Below are positions 46,350-54,184 of a DNA stretch of 64,000 nucleotides, piece after piece. This DNA comes from Duganella phyllosphaerae (lineage in GTDB: Bacteria > Pseudomonadota > Gammaproteobacteria > Burkholderiales > Burkholderiaceae_D). The DNA lies in the NCBI RefSeq assembly GCF_001758785.1, contig NZ_LROM01000065.1, forward strand, positions 1 through 64,000, written 5' to 3'. The notes under the pieces were generated by a model. It worked only from the letters and a program-made list of their open reading frames with translations. It had not been told where the DNA came from and ran no database searches. Both the position numbers and the translations under genes were made by a program. How positions within the stretch are numbered: the stretch's first letter is position 1; every line of letters starts with the position of its first letter.

Positions 46350-47078
46350 ATGCCAGCCGCCCACATCCTTGTCATCGAAAACGACCGCGCGGTCCAGCAG
46401 CTGATCGCGCTCAACCTCGGCATGGCCGGTCACGTCGTCCGCTGCACGCCCGACGCGGAAAGCGCGCTGATGCTGCTCGAGGACCACTGTCCCGACCTGG
46501 TTCTGCTCGACTGGACCCTGCCCGGGCAGTCGGGGCTGGCGCTGGTGCGGCGGCTGCGCGCGCAGCCGCGCACGCGGGCGCTGCCGGTGATGATGGTGAC
46601 CGCGCGCGCCAGCGAGGCGGACAAGATCATGGCGCTAGAAGGCGGCGCCGACGACCATATGACCAAGCCCTTCAGTCCACGCGAAATGGTGGCGCGCGTG
46701 CATGCCTTGCTGCGCCGTGCGCCGGCGAGCGCGGGTTGGTCGGGCGGGCAGAGCGGTCAGGGCGGGGCGCACGACGCGATCGAGACCGCCGGGTTGCGGC
46801 TCGATCCGCACACGCTGCGGGTGATGGCCGGCGCGCGCGAACTGGCGCTGGGCCGGGTGGAATTCAAGCTGCTCGACGTGCTGATGCGCCATCCGGGCCG
46901 CATCCACAGCCGCGCCCAGTTGCTCGACCAGGTGTGGGGCAACGCCGTGGTACTGGAAGAACGCACGGTGGACACCCACGTGGGCCGCCTGCGCAGCGCG
47001 CTGCAACCGGCCGGCTACCAGCGCCGCATCGAGACCGTGCGTGGCAGCGGCTATCGCTTCGTGGGGGCTGCCGCGTGA
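46350..47078 (+). CDS. OmpR/PhoB-family response regulator
   Basis: 242 residues. The receiver domain has HILVIENDRAV, PDLVLLDWTLPGQSG (phospho-acceptor about Asp54), MMVTARA and HMTKPFSPREM. A C-terminal winged helix ends in TVRGSGYRF. A linker of about 25 Gly/Ser/Gln residues separates them. No histidine kinase gene is adjacent. The stop overlaps the GTG of the LuxR-like regulator by 3 bp, hinting at coupled control of EPS or PEP-CTERM genes. I chose ATG 46350; upstream codons are AT-rich and unlike coding sequence. Confidence 0.9.
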   Translation: MPAAHILVIENDRAVQQLIALNLGMAGHVVRCTPDAESALMLLEDHCPDLVLLDWTLPGQSGLALVRRLRAQPRTRALPVMMVTARASEADKIMALEGGADDHMTKPFSPREMVARVHALLRRAPASAGWSGGQSGQGGAHDAIETAGLRLDPHTLRVMAGARELALGRVEFKLLDVLMRHPGRIHSRAQLLDQVWGNAVVLEERTVDTHVGRLRSALQPAGYQRRIETVRGSGYRFVGAAA

Positions 47079-47953
47079 GCACATTACCGGTAGCAACGGC
47101 AACGGCAACGGCGATGGTCATCCTCAGCCAGCGCGAGCAGGAATACTTGCTGCACGCAGTGGAGGCAGCGGTGCCGGTGGACAATGCGCGGCAGTTTTTC
47201 CTGTGGACCCAGGGGCCGTTGCAGGCGCTGTTGCCGCACCGGGTGCTGGTGGCGCTGCACTTCGATGGCCACGACCGGTTGCTGCACGTGGAATGCCAGC
47301 ACAGCACAGTGCTCGATGCCGCCCTGCGCCAGCGCCTGGCCGGCGACGACGGCCTGGCGCTGCGCCTGGCGCGCCATTGCCGCCAGCACGACTGCCGTTC
47401 CTTGCTGCTCGACGCAGCCCATGGCGCCGATTGCGCCCATGTCGCTAATGTCGCTGATGCCGCTAATGCCGCTGACGATGGCGATGGCGCCGCTGCGCGA
47501 TTCGCCGCGCCGTTCCGCACGCAGTTGCGCGCGCTCGGTTTCGATAACCTGGCGCTGCACGCTACCGGCCGCCTGGCGGGCGGGTCCAGTGTGTTCGTGC
47601 TGCTCGGTTTGCCGCAGCGGCCCCAGGCGCGCCACGCATATTTCCTGGCGCTGTTGCTGCCGCATTTGCACCTGATGCTGCAGCACCTGGCGCACTGCGG
47701 CGCGGCGTCGCGCGCTACCGCGGGGCTGACCGTTCTGTCACGCCCGGTCAGCGCGCGCGAGGCCGAGATTTTGCACTGGGTGCGCGAAGGCAAGAGCAAC
47801 CACGAGATCGGCCAGATCCTCGGCATCAGCGGCCTGACCGTGAAGAACCACTTGCAGCGTCTGTACCGCCTGCTTGGTGTGTCGAACCGGACCCATGCCA
47901 TAGCACGCAGCGCCGCATTGCGGCTGTTCCAACCGCTGGCGTATGCGGCGTGA
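47075..47953 (+). CDS. epsA: EpsA-like LuxR-family transcriptional regulator
   Basis: 292 residues. A C-terminal LuxR-type helix-turn-helix is visible: LSRPVSAREAEILHWVREG, SNHEIGQILGISGLTVKNHL and LYRLLGVSNRTHAIA. The N-terminal ~200 residues resemble EpsA regulators of exosortase-B EPS loci (LLHAVEAAVPVDNARQFFLW). An Ala/Asp-rich insertion (VANVADAANAADDGDGAA) is unusual. I chose the GTG at 47075, overlapping the response regulator stop and after GGGGG; an ATG at 47114 is possible. It probably controls the EPS operon located about 27 kb upstream. Confidence 0.82.
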   Translation: MSTLPVATATATAMVILSQREQEYLLHAVEAAVPVDNARQFFLWTQGPLQALLPHRVLVALHFDGHDRLLHVECQHSTVLDAALRQRLAGDDGLALRLARHCRQHDCRSLLLDAAHGADCAHVANVADAANAADDGDGAAARFAAPFRTQLRALGFDNLALHATGRLAGGSSVFVLLGLPQRPQARHAYFLALLLPHLHLMLQHLAHCGAASRATAGLTVLSRPVSAREAEILHWVREGKSNHEIGQILGISGLTVKNHLQRLYRLLGVSNRTHAIARSAALRLFQPLAYAA

Positions 47954-48087
47954 GTGCCACACTATCTGCGGTCGTGCTCGTTGAAAAAGATTGTCCTCCA
48001 AGCAAACAGCATGGTAGCCTTGTCGAGTGGTAGCCACACGGCGCCGCAAGACTTTCAAGGCAGCAGGCAACACTAAGGAGTGGTTGG

Positions 48088-48534
48088 ATGGATGTGGTAA
48101 AGATGCGCACGCAGGTAGTAACTGGCAGCAACAAGTCGAAGGGCTTTACCTTGCTGGAATTGCTGGTAGTGATCGTGATCATCGGTTTGCTGGCGGCCTA
48201 TGTAGGACCCAAGTATTTCTCGCAATTGGGCAAGTCCGAAGTGACCATGGCCAAGGCGCAAATCAATTCATTCGAAAAAGCGCTCGACACTTACCGCCTC
48301 GATGTCGGCCGCTATCCGAACACGGAAGAGGGCATGAACGCGCTGCTGGTGGCGCCGCCCACGGCCGGCGCCCGCTGGAATGGCCCGTACCTGCCCAAGG
48401 TCCCGTCCGATCCGTGGGGCCGTCCTTACCAGTACAAGGCGCCCGGCGCCAAGGCCGAATTCGAGATCACCTCGCTGGGCCGCGACGGCCAGCCAGGCGG
48501 CAGCGGCGACGATGCCGACATCGTCTCGCAATAA
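48088..48534 (+). CDS. gspG: Type II secretion major pseudopilin (GspG-like)
   Basis: 148 residues. A short basic leader precedes KGFTLLELLVVIVIIG: cleavage between Gly and Phe, Glu5 conserved. After the N-terminal helix, LDTYRLDVGRYPNTEEGM and PYLPKVPSDPWGRPYQYK are the hallmark GspG blocks, ending in GRDGQPGGSGDDADI, the calcium-site region. It is the major subunit of the pseudopilus. A ribosome site AAGGAG is present upstream. It heads the secretion operon and lies 54 bp before gspF. Confidence 0.95.
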   Translation: MDVVKMRTQVVTGSNKSKGFTLLELLVVIVIIGLLAAYVGPKYFSQLGKSEVTMAKAQINSFEKALDTYRLDVGRYPNTEEGMNALLVAPPTAGARWNGPYLPKVPSDPWGRPYQYKAPGAKAEFEITSLGRDGQPGGSGDDADIVSQ

Positions 48535-48588
48535 ACGTTCCAGTCAGCGTCTCGCACAGCACAGTCTTCACCGAAAGCCGACTTCATC

Positions 48589-49776
48589 ATGCAGTTTGAC
48601 GTACGCACCCTGTCGGCCGAGATGGTCATTTCCCAGCTCGTGATCGATGGCCGCGACGAGGCCGATGCGCGCCGCCAGGTGGAGGCGCGTGGCCTGTTCG
48701 TCAGCGCCATCGCGCCTGCCGGCAAGGGGCTGCGCGCCAGTGGCAAGCGCAGCGCACTCTCGCTGGTGCTGTTCAGCCAGGAGCTGCTGGCGCTGCTCAC
48801 CGCCGGCCTTGGCATTGTCGAGGGCCTGGAGGCCCTGCTGGAAAAGGAAGCCAATCCCGCCACCCGCAGCGTGCTCGAGCGGCTGCTGGCCGGCCTGCGC
48901 GAAGGCCAGCGTTTCTCGGCCGTGCTGGCCGAGCAGCCCGACCTGTTTCCGCCGCTGTATATCGGCATCGTCAAGGCGGCCGAAGGCACGTCCGACCTGC
49001 CGCGTTCGCTCTCGCGCTTCATCGACTACCAGCAGCGCATCGACCTGGTGCGCGGCAAGCTGGTCTCGGCCGCGATCTACCCGTGCATCCTGCTGCTGGT
49101 CGGCGGCGGTGTCAGCCTGTTCCTGATCGGTTACGTGGTGCCGCGCTTTGCCGAGGTGTACCAGGGCGCCGGCCGCGACCTGCCGTGGCTGTCGCAGCAA
49201 ATGCTCAACTGGGGCCAGTTTGCCAGCGGCCACACCAGCCTGTTACTGGGCATGATCGCCTTCGTACTTGCGGCGCTGGTGCTTGGCGTACGGCGCCTGC
49301 TGCGCAACGGCGGCGTGCTGCGCCTGCTGGGCCGGCTGCCGGCCATCGGCGAGCGCGTGCGCATCTACGAGCTCTCGCGCCTGTACCTGACGCTGGGCAT
49401 GCTCAGCGAAGGCGGCATCACCATCATCCACGCCATTAACACCGTGCAGGGCATGGTGTCGGCCGGGCTGCGCCAGAACCTGCAGGCGGCGCGCGCCGAC
49501 ATCGAATCGGGCCAGCCGCTGTCCACCGCCTTCGAGGCGCACCAGCTGACCACCCCCATCTCCTTGCGCATGCTGCGCGTGGGCGAGCGCACCGGCGACA
49601 TGGGGCCGATGCTGACCCAGTCGGCGGCATTCTATGACGGCGAAATCACACGCTGGATCGAACGCTTCACGCGCACCTTCGAACCGCTGCTAATGGCCGG
49701 CATCGGCCTGGTGGTGGGCGCCATCGTGGTGCTGCTGTATATGCCGATCTTCGATCTGGCCGGAGACATGTCATGA
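48589..49776 (+). CDS. gspF: Type II secretion inner-membrane platform protein (GspF-like)
   Basis: 395 residues. Two GspF cytoplasmic domains (first around FSQELLALLTAGLGIVEGLE, second around LYLTLGMLSEGGITIIHAI) are separated and followed by TM segments (IYPCILLLVGGGVSLFLIGY and LLMAGIGLVVGAIVVLLYMP). It is the platform under the pseudopilus. The stop overlaps the ATG of gspE by 4 bp. Standard length for the family. Confidence 0.94.
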   Translation: MQFDVRTLSAEMVISQLVIDGRDEADARRQVEARGLFVSAIAPAGKGLRASGKRSALSLVLFSQELLALLTAGLGIVEGLEALLEKEANPATRSVLERLLAGLREGQRFSAVLAEQPDLFPPLYIGIVKAAEGTSDLPRSLSRFIDYQQRIDLVRGKLVSAAIYPCILLLVGGGVSLFLIGYVVPRFAEVYQGAGRDLPWLSQQMLNWGQFASGHTSLLLGMIAFVLAALVLGVRRLLRNGGVLRLLGRLPAIGERVRIYELSRLYLTLGMLSEGGITIIHAINTVQGMVSAGLRQNLQAARADIESGQPLSTAFEAHQLTTPISLRMLRVGERTGDMGPMLTQSAAFYDGEITRWIERFTRTFEPLLMAGIGLVVGAIVVLLYMPIFDLAGDMS

Positions 49777-51500
49777 GCGCTGTCGTCAACGATCCTGTTG
49801 CGCCTGTCCTGGACGCTGCGCTGCTGGCGCGCGCGCGCCACCTGCGCGCGCAATCGAAGCGTACCCTGGTCGAGGAACTCGAAGGCCTCACCGGCGCCGA
49901 GCCGCGCGAGCTGGTGCGCGCGCTGGCGCAGCCGTTCGCCCTGCCGGTGCTGGAGACGGCCGACATGCTGGCCTGCGCGCCGGCCTTCGACCTGCTGCCG
50001 CTGTCGCAGGCCATGGCGCGCCACTGCGTGCTGCTGCGCACCCTGCCGGCGGCGCCAGGGGCCGATGCTGGCCAGCTGCTGGCGGTGATCGCCGACCCGT
50101 TCGATCTCGACCTGCAAACCTGGTTGTCCACGCAAGCGCGCGCCACGCCGCACGCGCCGCTGCCCGTGCGCCTGGCGCTGCAGGCCGACATCCAGGCCTA
50201 TCTGTCCAAGCAGGAAGAATCCGCGCGCGCCACCGACAACCTGCTGCCCGGCGCCAGCGAAGGCCGGCGCGACGGCAAGACCGCCGCCGTGCTGTCGTTC
50301 GCCTCGGTGTCGGAGGCGGCCAGTCCTGCCGTGCGGCTGGTCAATTCCACGCTGTACGACGCGCTCAAGGCCGGCGCCTCGGACATCCACCTGGAAAGCA
50401 CGGCCGGCGGGCTGGCCGTCAAATACCGCGTCGATGGCGTGCTCGATCACGCCACTGCCGTCAACGGCATCGAAGTGGCAGAACAAATCATCTCGCGCCT
50501 GAAGGTGCTGGCCGAACTCGATATCGCCGAGCGCCGCGTGCCGCAGGACGGCAGCTTCCGGGTGGAGGCGGGCGGGCGCGAGATCGACCTGCGCGTCTCG
50601 ATCATGCCCAGCATCCATGGCGAAGACGCGGTGATCCGCATTCTGGACAAGCGCGCCATGATCGAGGCGTATGGTTCGCTCACGCTCGAAGCTCTGGGGT
50701 TCGATGCGCCGTCGCTGGCCACCTTGCGCGTGCTGGCGCAGGAGGCGTATGGCATGCTGCTGGTCACCGGCCCCACCGGCTCGGGCAAGACCACTACCCT
50801 GTACGCTGCGCTCACCGAGATCCATAACGGCCGCGAGAAAATCATCACCATCGAAGACCCGGTCGAGTACCAGCTGCCCGGCATCCTGCAAATCCCGGTC
50901 AACGAAAAAAAGGGCCTCACCTTTGCCAAGGGCCTGCGCTCGATCCTGCGCCATGACCCGGACAAGATCATGGTCGGCGAAATCCGCGACCGCGAGACGG
51001 CCGAAATCGCCGTGCAGTCGGCGCTGACCGGCCACCTGGTGCTCACCACCGTCCACGCCAACAACGTGTTCGACGTGTTCGGCCGCTTTACCCACATGGG
51101 CATCGACCCGTACGCGTTCGTCTCGGCCTTGAACGGCATCTGGGCCCAGCGCCTGGTGCGCATCAACTGCCCGCACTGCGCCGCCCAGTACACCCCGGAC
51201 GACGCCGAACTGGCCAGCGTGGGCCTGGCGCGCGCCGAAGCGCAGGATTACCTGTTCATGCAGGGCAAAGGCTGCGGCGACTGCCGCGGCACCGGCTACA
51301 AGGGCCGCCGCTCGATCGCCGAGATCCTCACGCTCAACGACGAGATCCGCGAGCTGATCGTTGACAAGCGGCCGATCCGCCAGATCAAGCAGGCCGCCCA
51401 TGCCAACGGCACCCGCAGCCTGCGCCTGGCCGCCCTGGAACTGGTCAGGCGCGGCGGCACCACGCTCACCGAAATCAAGCGGGTGACCCTGCATGCGTAG
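49773..51500 (+). CDS. gspE: Type II secretion ATPase (GspE-like)
   Basis: 575 residues. The N-terminal domain is followed by an ASDIHLESTAGG block and the ATPase core: Walker A GPTGSGKTTT (from about residue 333), Asp box, ITIEDPVEYQLPGI, Walker B IMVGEIRDRETAEIA, and the His box TGHLVLTTVHANN. A tetracysteine zinc site is present as C466-x2-C469 and C501-x2-C504. It powers pseudopilus assembly. The stop overlaps the next ATG by 8 bp. Confidence 0.95.
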   Translation: MSAVVNDPVAPVLDAALLARARHLRAQSKRTLVEELEGLTGAEPRELVRALAQPFALPVLETADMLACAPAFDLLPLSQAMARHCVLLRTLPAAPGADAGQLLAVIADPFDLDLQTWLSTQARATPHAPLPVRLALQADIQAYLSKQEESARATDNLLPGASEGRRDGKTAAVLSFASVSEAASPAVRLVNSTLYDALKAGASDIHLESTAGGLAVKYRVDGVLDHATAVNGIEVAEQIISRLKVLAELDIAERRVPQDGSFRVEAGGREIDLRVSIMPSIHGEDAVIRILDKRAMIEAYGSLTLEALGFDAPSLATLRVLAQEAYGMLLVTGPTGSGKTTTLYAALTEIHNGREKIITIEDPVEYQLPGILQIPVNEKKGLTFAKGLRSILRHDPDKIMVGEIRDRETAEIAVQSALTGHLVLTTVHANNVFDVFGRFTHMGIDPYAFVSALNGIWAQRLVRINCPHCAAQYTPDDAELASVGLARAEAQDYLFMQGKGCGDCRGTGYKGRRSIAEILTLNDEIRELIVDKRPIRQIKQAAHANGTRSLRLAALELVRRGGTTLTEIKRVTLHA

Positions 51501-52368
51501 AGCCATCGGACAATCGTTGCGCATCGGTGTCGCCGCCCACGCCGTCAGCCTGCTGCGGGTAAGCCGCTGGCGCGCAACAGGCTCGCCGGTGACGGTGCTG
51601 GCCGAGCACACCATCGCGACGTCGTCGGCGCATCCGTTCGATGCGATTGCCAGCGCCTTGCGCGCACTCTTGCAGGAGCAGCAGCAGGTGCGAAGCCTGG
51701 CTGGCTGGCCGGCGGCCTTCGTACTGGCCGACGACCTGGCGCGCCTGTGGCGCGTGACGCCGCCGCCAGGCGCCACCCGGATCGACGACCTCGAAGCGGC
51801 CGCCGGCCTGCGTTTCCAGTCGCTGTACGGCGAGGCGCCATCGGCCTGGCAGATCGGCGCCGACTGGAACGCAGTGCAGCCGTTCTTTGCCGCCGCCGTG
51901 CCGCGCGCCTTGCTGGCGTCGCTGACCATGGTGGCCGAGGAATTCCGGCTGGCGGTGGTCGGCGTGGAACCGCATTTCGTCAGCACCTGGAACCGCTGGC
52001 ACGGCGCCCTCAAACCTGGCGCCTGGTATGCGCTGGTGCACGATGGCCTGATGACGCTGGCGCCCGTGGCCGACGACGGCGTACGGGCGCTGCGGGTATT
52101 GCCTCTGCCCGCAGCGCCCGCCGCCGACCCGGCCTGGCTCACGCACACCTTGCAGCGCGAGGCCCTGCTGCTCGACCTGCCGGCGCCGGCGCTGTTGCAG
52201 GCATGCGGCGCGGTGCCGGCGAGCTGGTTGCGGGCGGCAAGTGCGGCAGCCGCTGCCCCTGCCGCAGCCGCAGCACCGATCGGCTGCGAAGCGCTCGACC
52301 ACGCGCGGCAGTCGCTGGGCGCCGGCTTCTCGCCGGTCGCGCAACTGGCCTGGGGAGGCGCCCGATGA
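51493..52368 (+). CDS. PilM/GspL-cytoplasmic-like component
   Basis: 291 residues, cytoplasmic, no TM. IGVAAHAVSLLRVSRWR at the start and LEAAAGLRFQSLYGEAP resemble the actin-like domain that binds GspE. The Ala-rich end (about 245-265) is variable. Gene order E - (M-like) - (N-like) - (O-like) - (P-like) - D mirrors type IV pilus pilMNOPQ rather than a classical gsp operon. The start overlaps gspE by 8 bp. Confidence 0.65.
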   Translation: MRRAIGQSLRIGVAAHAVSLLRVSRWRATGSPVTVLAEHTIATSSAHPFDAIASALRALLQEQQQVRSLAGWPAAFVLADDLARLWRVTPPPGATRIDDLEAAAGLRFQSLYGEAPSAWQIGADWNAVQPFFAAAVPRALLASLTMVAEEFRLAVVGVEPHFVSTWNRWHGALKPGAWYALVHDGLMTLAPVADDGVRALRVLPLPAAPAADPAWLTHTLQREALLLDLPAPALLQACGAVPASWLRAASAAAAAPAAAAAPIGCEALDHARQSLGAGFSPVAQLAWGGAR

Positions 52369-52931
52369 TCAGGAAATCACGCGCCATGCGCATCGATTTT
52401 GCGCCGCGCAGCCTGCGCCGCACGCTGTTCCACACCCATCCGGCGCTGCTGGCGCTGGGCTTTCTTGGCGTGCTGCTGTGCGCGGGTGCAGTGACCACGG
52501 CCACCCGGCTGGCGGACGACCGCCGTGACCGCGCGCAGCAGATGCAACACGTGCAGGAGCGCGCGGCGGCGATGTCGGCGCGGCCGGCGCAGGTGGCCAC
52601 CGTGGCCACCGTGGCCATCCCCGAGGCGCAGGCGGCGTTTGTCAACGGCGCCATCGGCCAGTTGAACCTGCCGTGGCGCGCGCTGCAGGATGCGGTGGCT
52701 TCGGCCACGCCGTCCAGCATTGCGCTGGTGGCGCTGGAGCCGGACGCGCGCAAGCAGGTGCTCAAGATTACCGCCGAGGCGAAATCGAGCGACGACATGG
52801 TCGATTATGTCGCCCAGCTCAAGCAGCAGGAAGCCTTCAGCGCGGTGGCGCTCACGCGGCACGACGTGCAGGAGGCCGATCCCAGCCGGCCATTGCGTTT
52901 TCAACTGGAGGCCACGTGGGTAACCCGCTGA
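52365..52931 (+). CDS. PilN/GspL-like inner-membrane component
   Basis: 188 residues. A short cytoplasmic basic part (MRIDFAPRSLRR) precedes one TM helix (HPALLALGFLGVLLCAGAVT) and a periplasmic coiled region with a ferredoxin-like end (LKITAEAKSSDDMVDYVAQL). This is PilN topology. The ATG overlaps the stop of the preceding gene by 4 bp, after GGGAGG. Confidence 0.75.
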   Translation: MIRKSRAMRIDFAPRSLRRTLFHTHPALLALGFLGVLLCAGAVTTATRLADDRRDRAQQMQHVQERAAAMSARPAQVATVATVAIPEAQAAFVNGAIGQLNLPWRALQDAVASATPSSIALVALEPDARKQVLKITAEAKSSDDMVDYVAQLKQQEAFSAVALTRHDVQEADPSRPLRFQLEATWVTR

Positions 52932-53500
52932 GCACCATCAGGATCGATGCCGCCGGCATGCAGGCGCTGGTGCTGCGCGTGCGGCTGGCGCTGGCACGCG
53001 TTGGTGCGCCGGCCTGCGTGGCGGCGGCATTGTGCGTGGCGGGCGTGGCGGCATGGGCCTGGCTGCTGCCGCAGCGCGCGGCCCAGGCCCGGCTGATGGC
53101 GCAGCCGCTGCCCACGCCGGCCTCGCTGCTGGCGCAGCAGCCGGCAGTGGCGCCACCGTCGGCCAACCAGAACCTGGCCGACTTTTATGCCACGCTGGGC
53201 GAAAAGCGCCACGCCGAGCAGCAGGTGCGCATGTTGTTCGACCTGGCCGCCAAGTCGGGCCTGGCGCTGAACCAGGGTGAATATAAATCAAGCTACGACA
53301 AGGCCAGCCGGGTGAGCACGTACCAGGTCACGCTGCCGGTCAAGGGCGGCTACCAGCCGCTGTGGCAGTTCGCCATGCAGGGCCTGCGCGACATGCCGTT
53401 TGCCGCGCTCGACGAAGTGAGCTTCCGCCGCGAGACCATCGCCGAGCCGGTGGTGGAGGCGCGATTGCGCTTCACGTTCTACCTGAAGGACGCGCCATGA
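52916..53500 (+). CDS. PilO/GspM-like inner-membrane component
   Basis: 194 residues. One TM helix (ACVAAALCVAGVAAWAWLLP) is followed by a Pro-rich region, a coiled segment and a ferredoxin-like periplasmic end with YQVTLPVKGGYQPLWQF, a typical PilO block. I chose the GTG at 52916 because GGAGG lies 4 bases upstream; an ATG at 52958 is also in frame. It overlaps the preceding stop by 16 bp and is followed by the PilP-like gene with 4-bp overlap. Confidence 0.72.
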   Translation: MGNPLSTIRIDAAGMQALVLRVRLALARVGAPACVAAALCVAGVAAWAWLLPQRAAQARLMAQPLPTPASLLAQQPAVAPPSANQNLADFYATLGEKRHAEQQVRMLFDLAAKSGLALNQGEYKSSYDKASRVSTYQVTLPVKGGYQPLWQFAMQGLRDMPFAALDEVSFRRETIAEPVVEARLRFTFYLKDAP

Positions 53501-54054
53501 AACCGTACCAGGTTGCCATGGGACTGGCGCTGGCTGGCGCCGCTGCGCTGGTCCTGTTCGGCGACCGCACGCCGGGCGGCGAGATCGTCGAGCCGGTGGT
53601 GCGCCGTGGCGCGCCGTCGCCGTCGTCGGCGGCTGCACCATCGGCGCGGGCCCAGGCCGGCGCCAAGCCGGAAGTGGCGATCGCGCGCCTGGTGCCGCGT
53701 GCGCAGCTGGTGGGCGAGACCGGCGATGCCACCTTTGGCGCCGGCGAGGGCGTGTTCCTCGGCCAGAACTGGAATCCACCGGCGCCACTGCCCACGGCCG
53801 CCGAACGCGCGGCCGCCAACGCGCCGCCGCCACCGGCAGTGGCGCCGCCGGTGCCGTTCAACTATTTCGGCAAGGCCGTGCAGGACGGCGCCTGGGAGGT
53901 GTACCTGGCGCGCGGCGACAAGACTTACATAGCGCGCAACCAGAGCGTGATCGAAGGCGCCTGGCGCATCGACCGCATCGCGCCGCCGCTGCTCACCGTG
54001 ACCTACCTGCCCCTGAACCAGGTGCAGCAAATAAATATTGGAGCAATCGATTAA
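53497..54054 (+). CDS. PilP/GspC-like periplasmic component ('secretion system X' type)
   Basis: 185 residues. One N-terminal TM helix (YQVAMGLALAGAAALVLFG) is followed by a long Pro/Ala-rich linker with PPAPLPTAAERAAANAPPPP, then a beta domain with FNYFGKAVQDGAWEVYLARG and YIARNQSVIEGAWRIDRI. This matches the HR/PilP-like domain that contacts the secretin. Such proteins are annotated in betaproteobacteria as a secretion-system-X factor; that name reflects uncertain function. The next gene, the secretin, starts 130 bp later after a palindromic element. Confidence 0.7.
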   Translation: MKPYQVAMGLALAGAAALVLFGDRTPGGEIVEPVVRRGAPSPSSAAAPSARAQAGAKPEVAIARLVPRAQLVGETGDATFGAGEGVFLGQNWNPPAPLPTAAERAAANAPPPPAVAPPVPFNYFGKAVQDGAWEVYLARGDKTYIARNQSVIEGAWRIDRIAPPLLTVTYLPLNQVQQINIGAID

Positions 54055-54184
54055 TGGAAGCCTCGAAAAACCTACTGCGCGGCTCGCTATCGCCGCTCCA
54101 ATGCCCAGCGTCAGCGTACATCCGTACGCCTCCGCTACTCACGACGATAGCGAACCGCTCGCTACGGTTTTGCGAGGTTCACTG
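54055..54184. repeat. Imperfect palindromic element inside the secretion operon
   Basis: Almost all of the 130-bp gap folds on itself. The inner arms are GCGTAC (54115-54120) and GTACGC (54125-54130) around ATCC. The outer arms resemble each other in reverse: CCTCG..AAAACC..GCTCGCTATCG on the left (about 54061-54094) and CGATAGCGAACCGCTCGC..GGTTTTGCGAGG on the right (about 54143-54179). It looks like a REP/MITE-type mobile repeat rather than part of the flanking genes. It keeps the secretin frame open, but no other copy was noticed in this window. Confidence 0.55.

Noticed and set aside
49632-52148. An 838-residue open frame on the minus strand opposite gspE
   Set aside because: It mirrors gspE in antisense and has no recognisable domain.
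54038-54184. N-terminal extension of the secretin by 49 codons
   Set aside because: It would place the lipoprotein signal internally and run through the palindrome; the Met at 54185 gives a proper lipoprotein signal.
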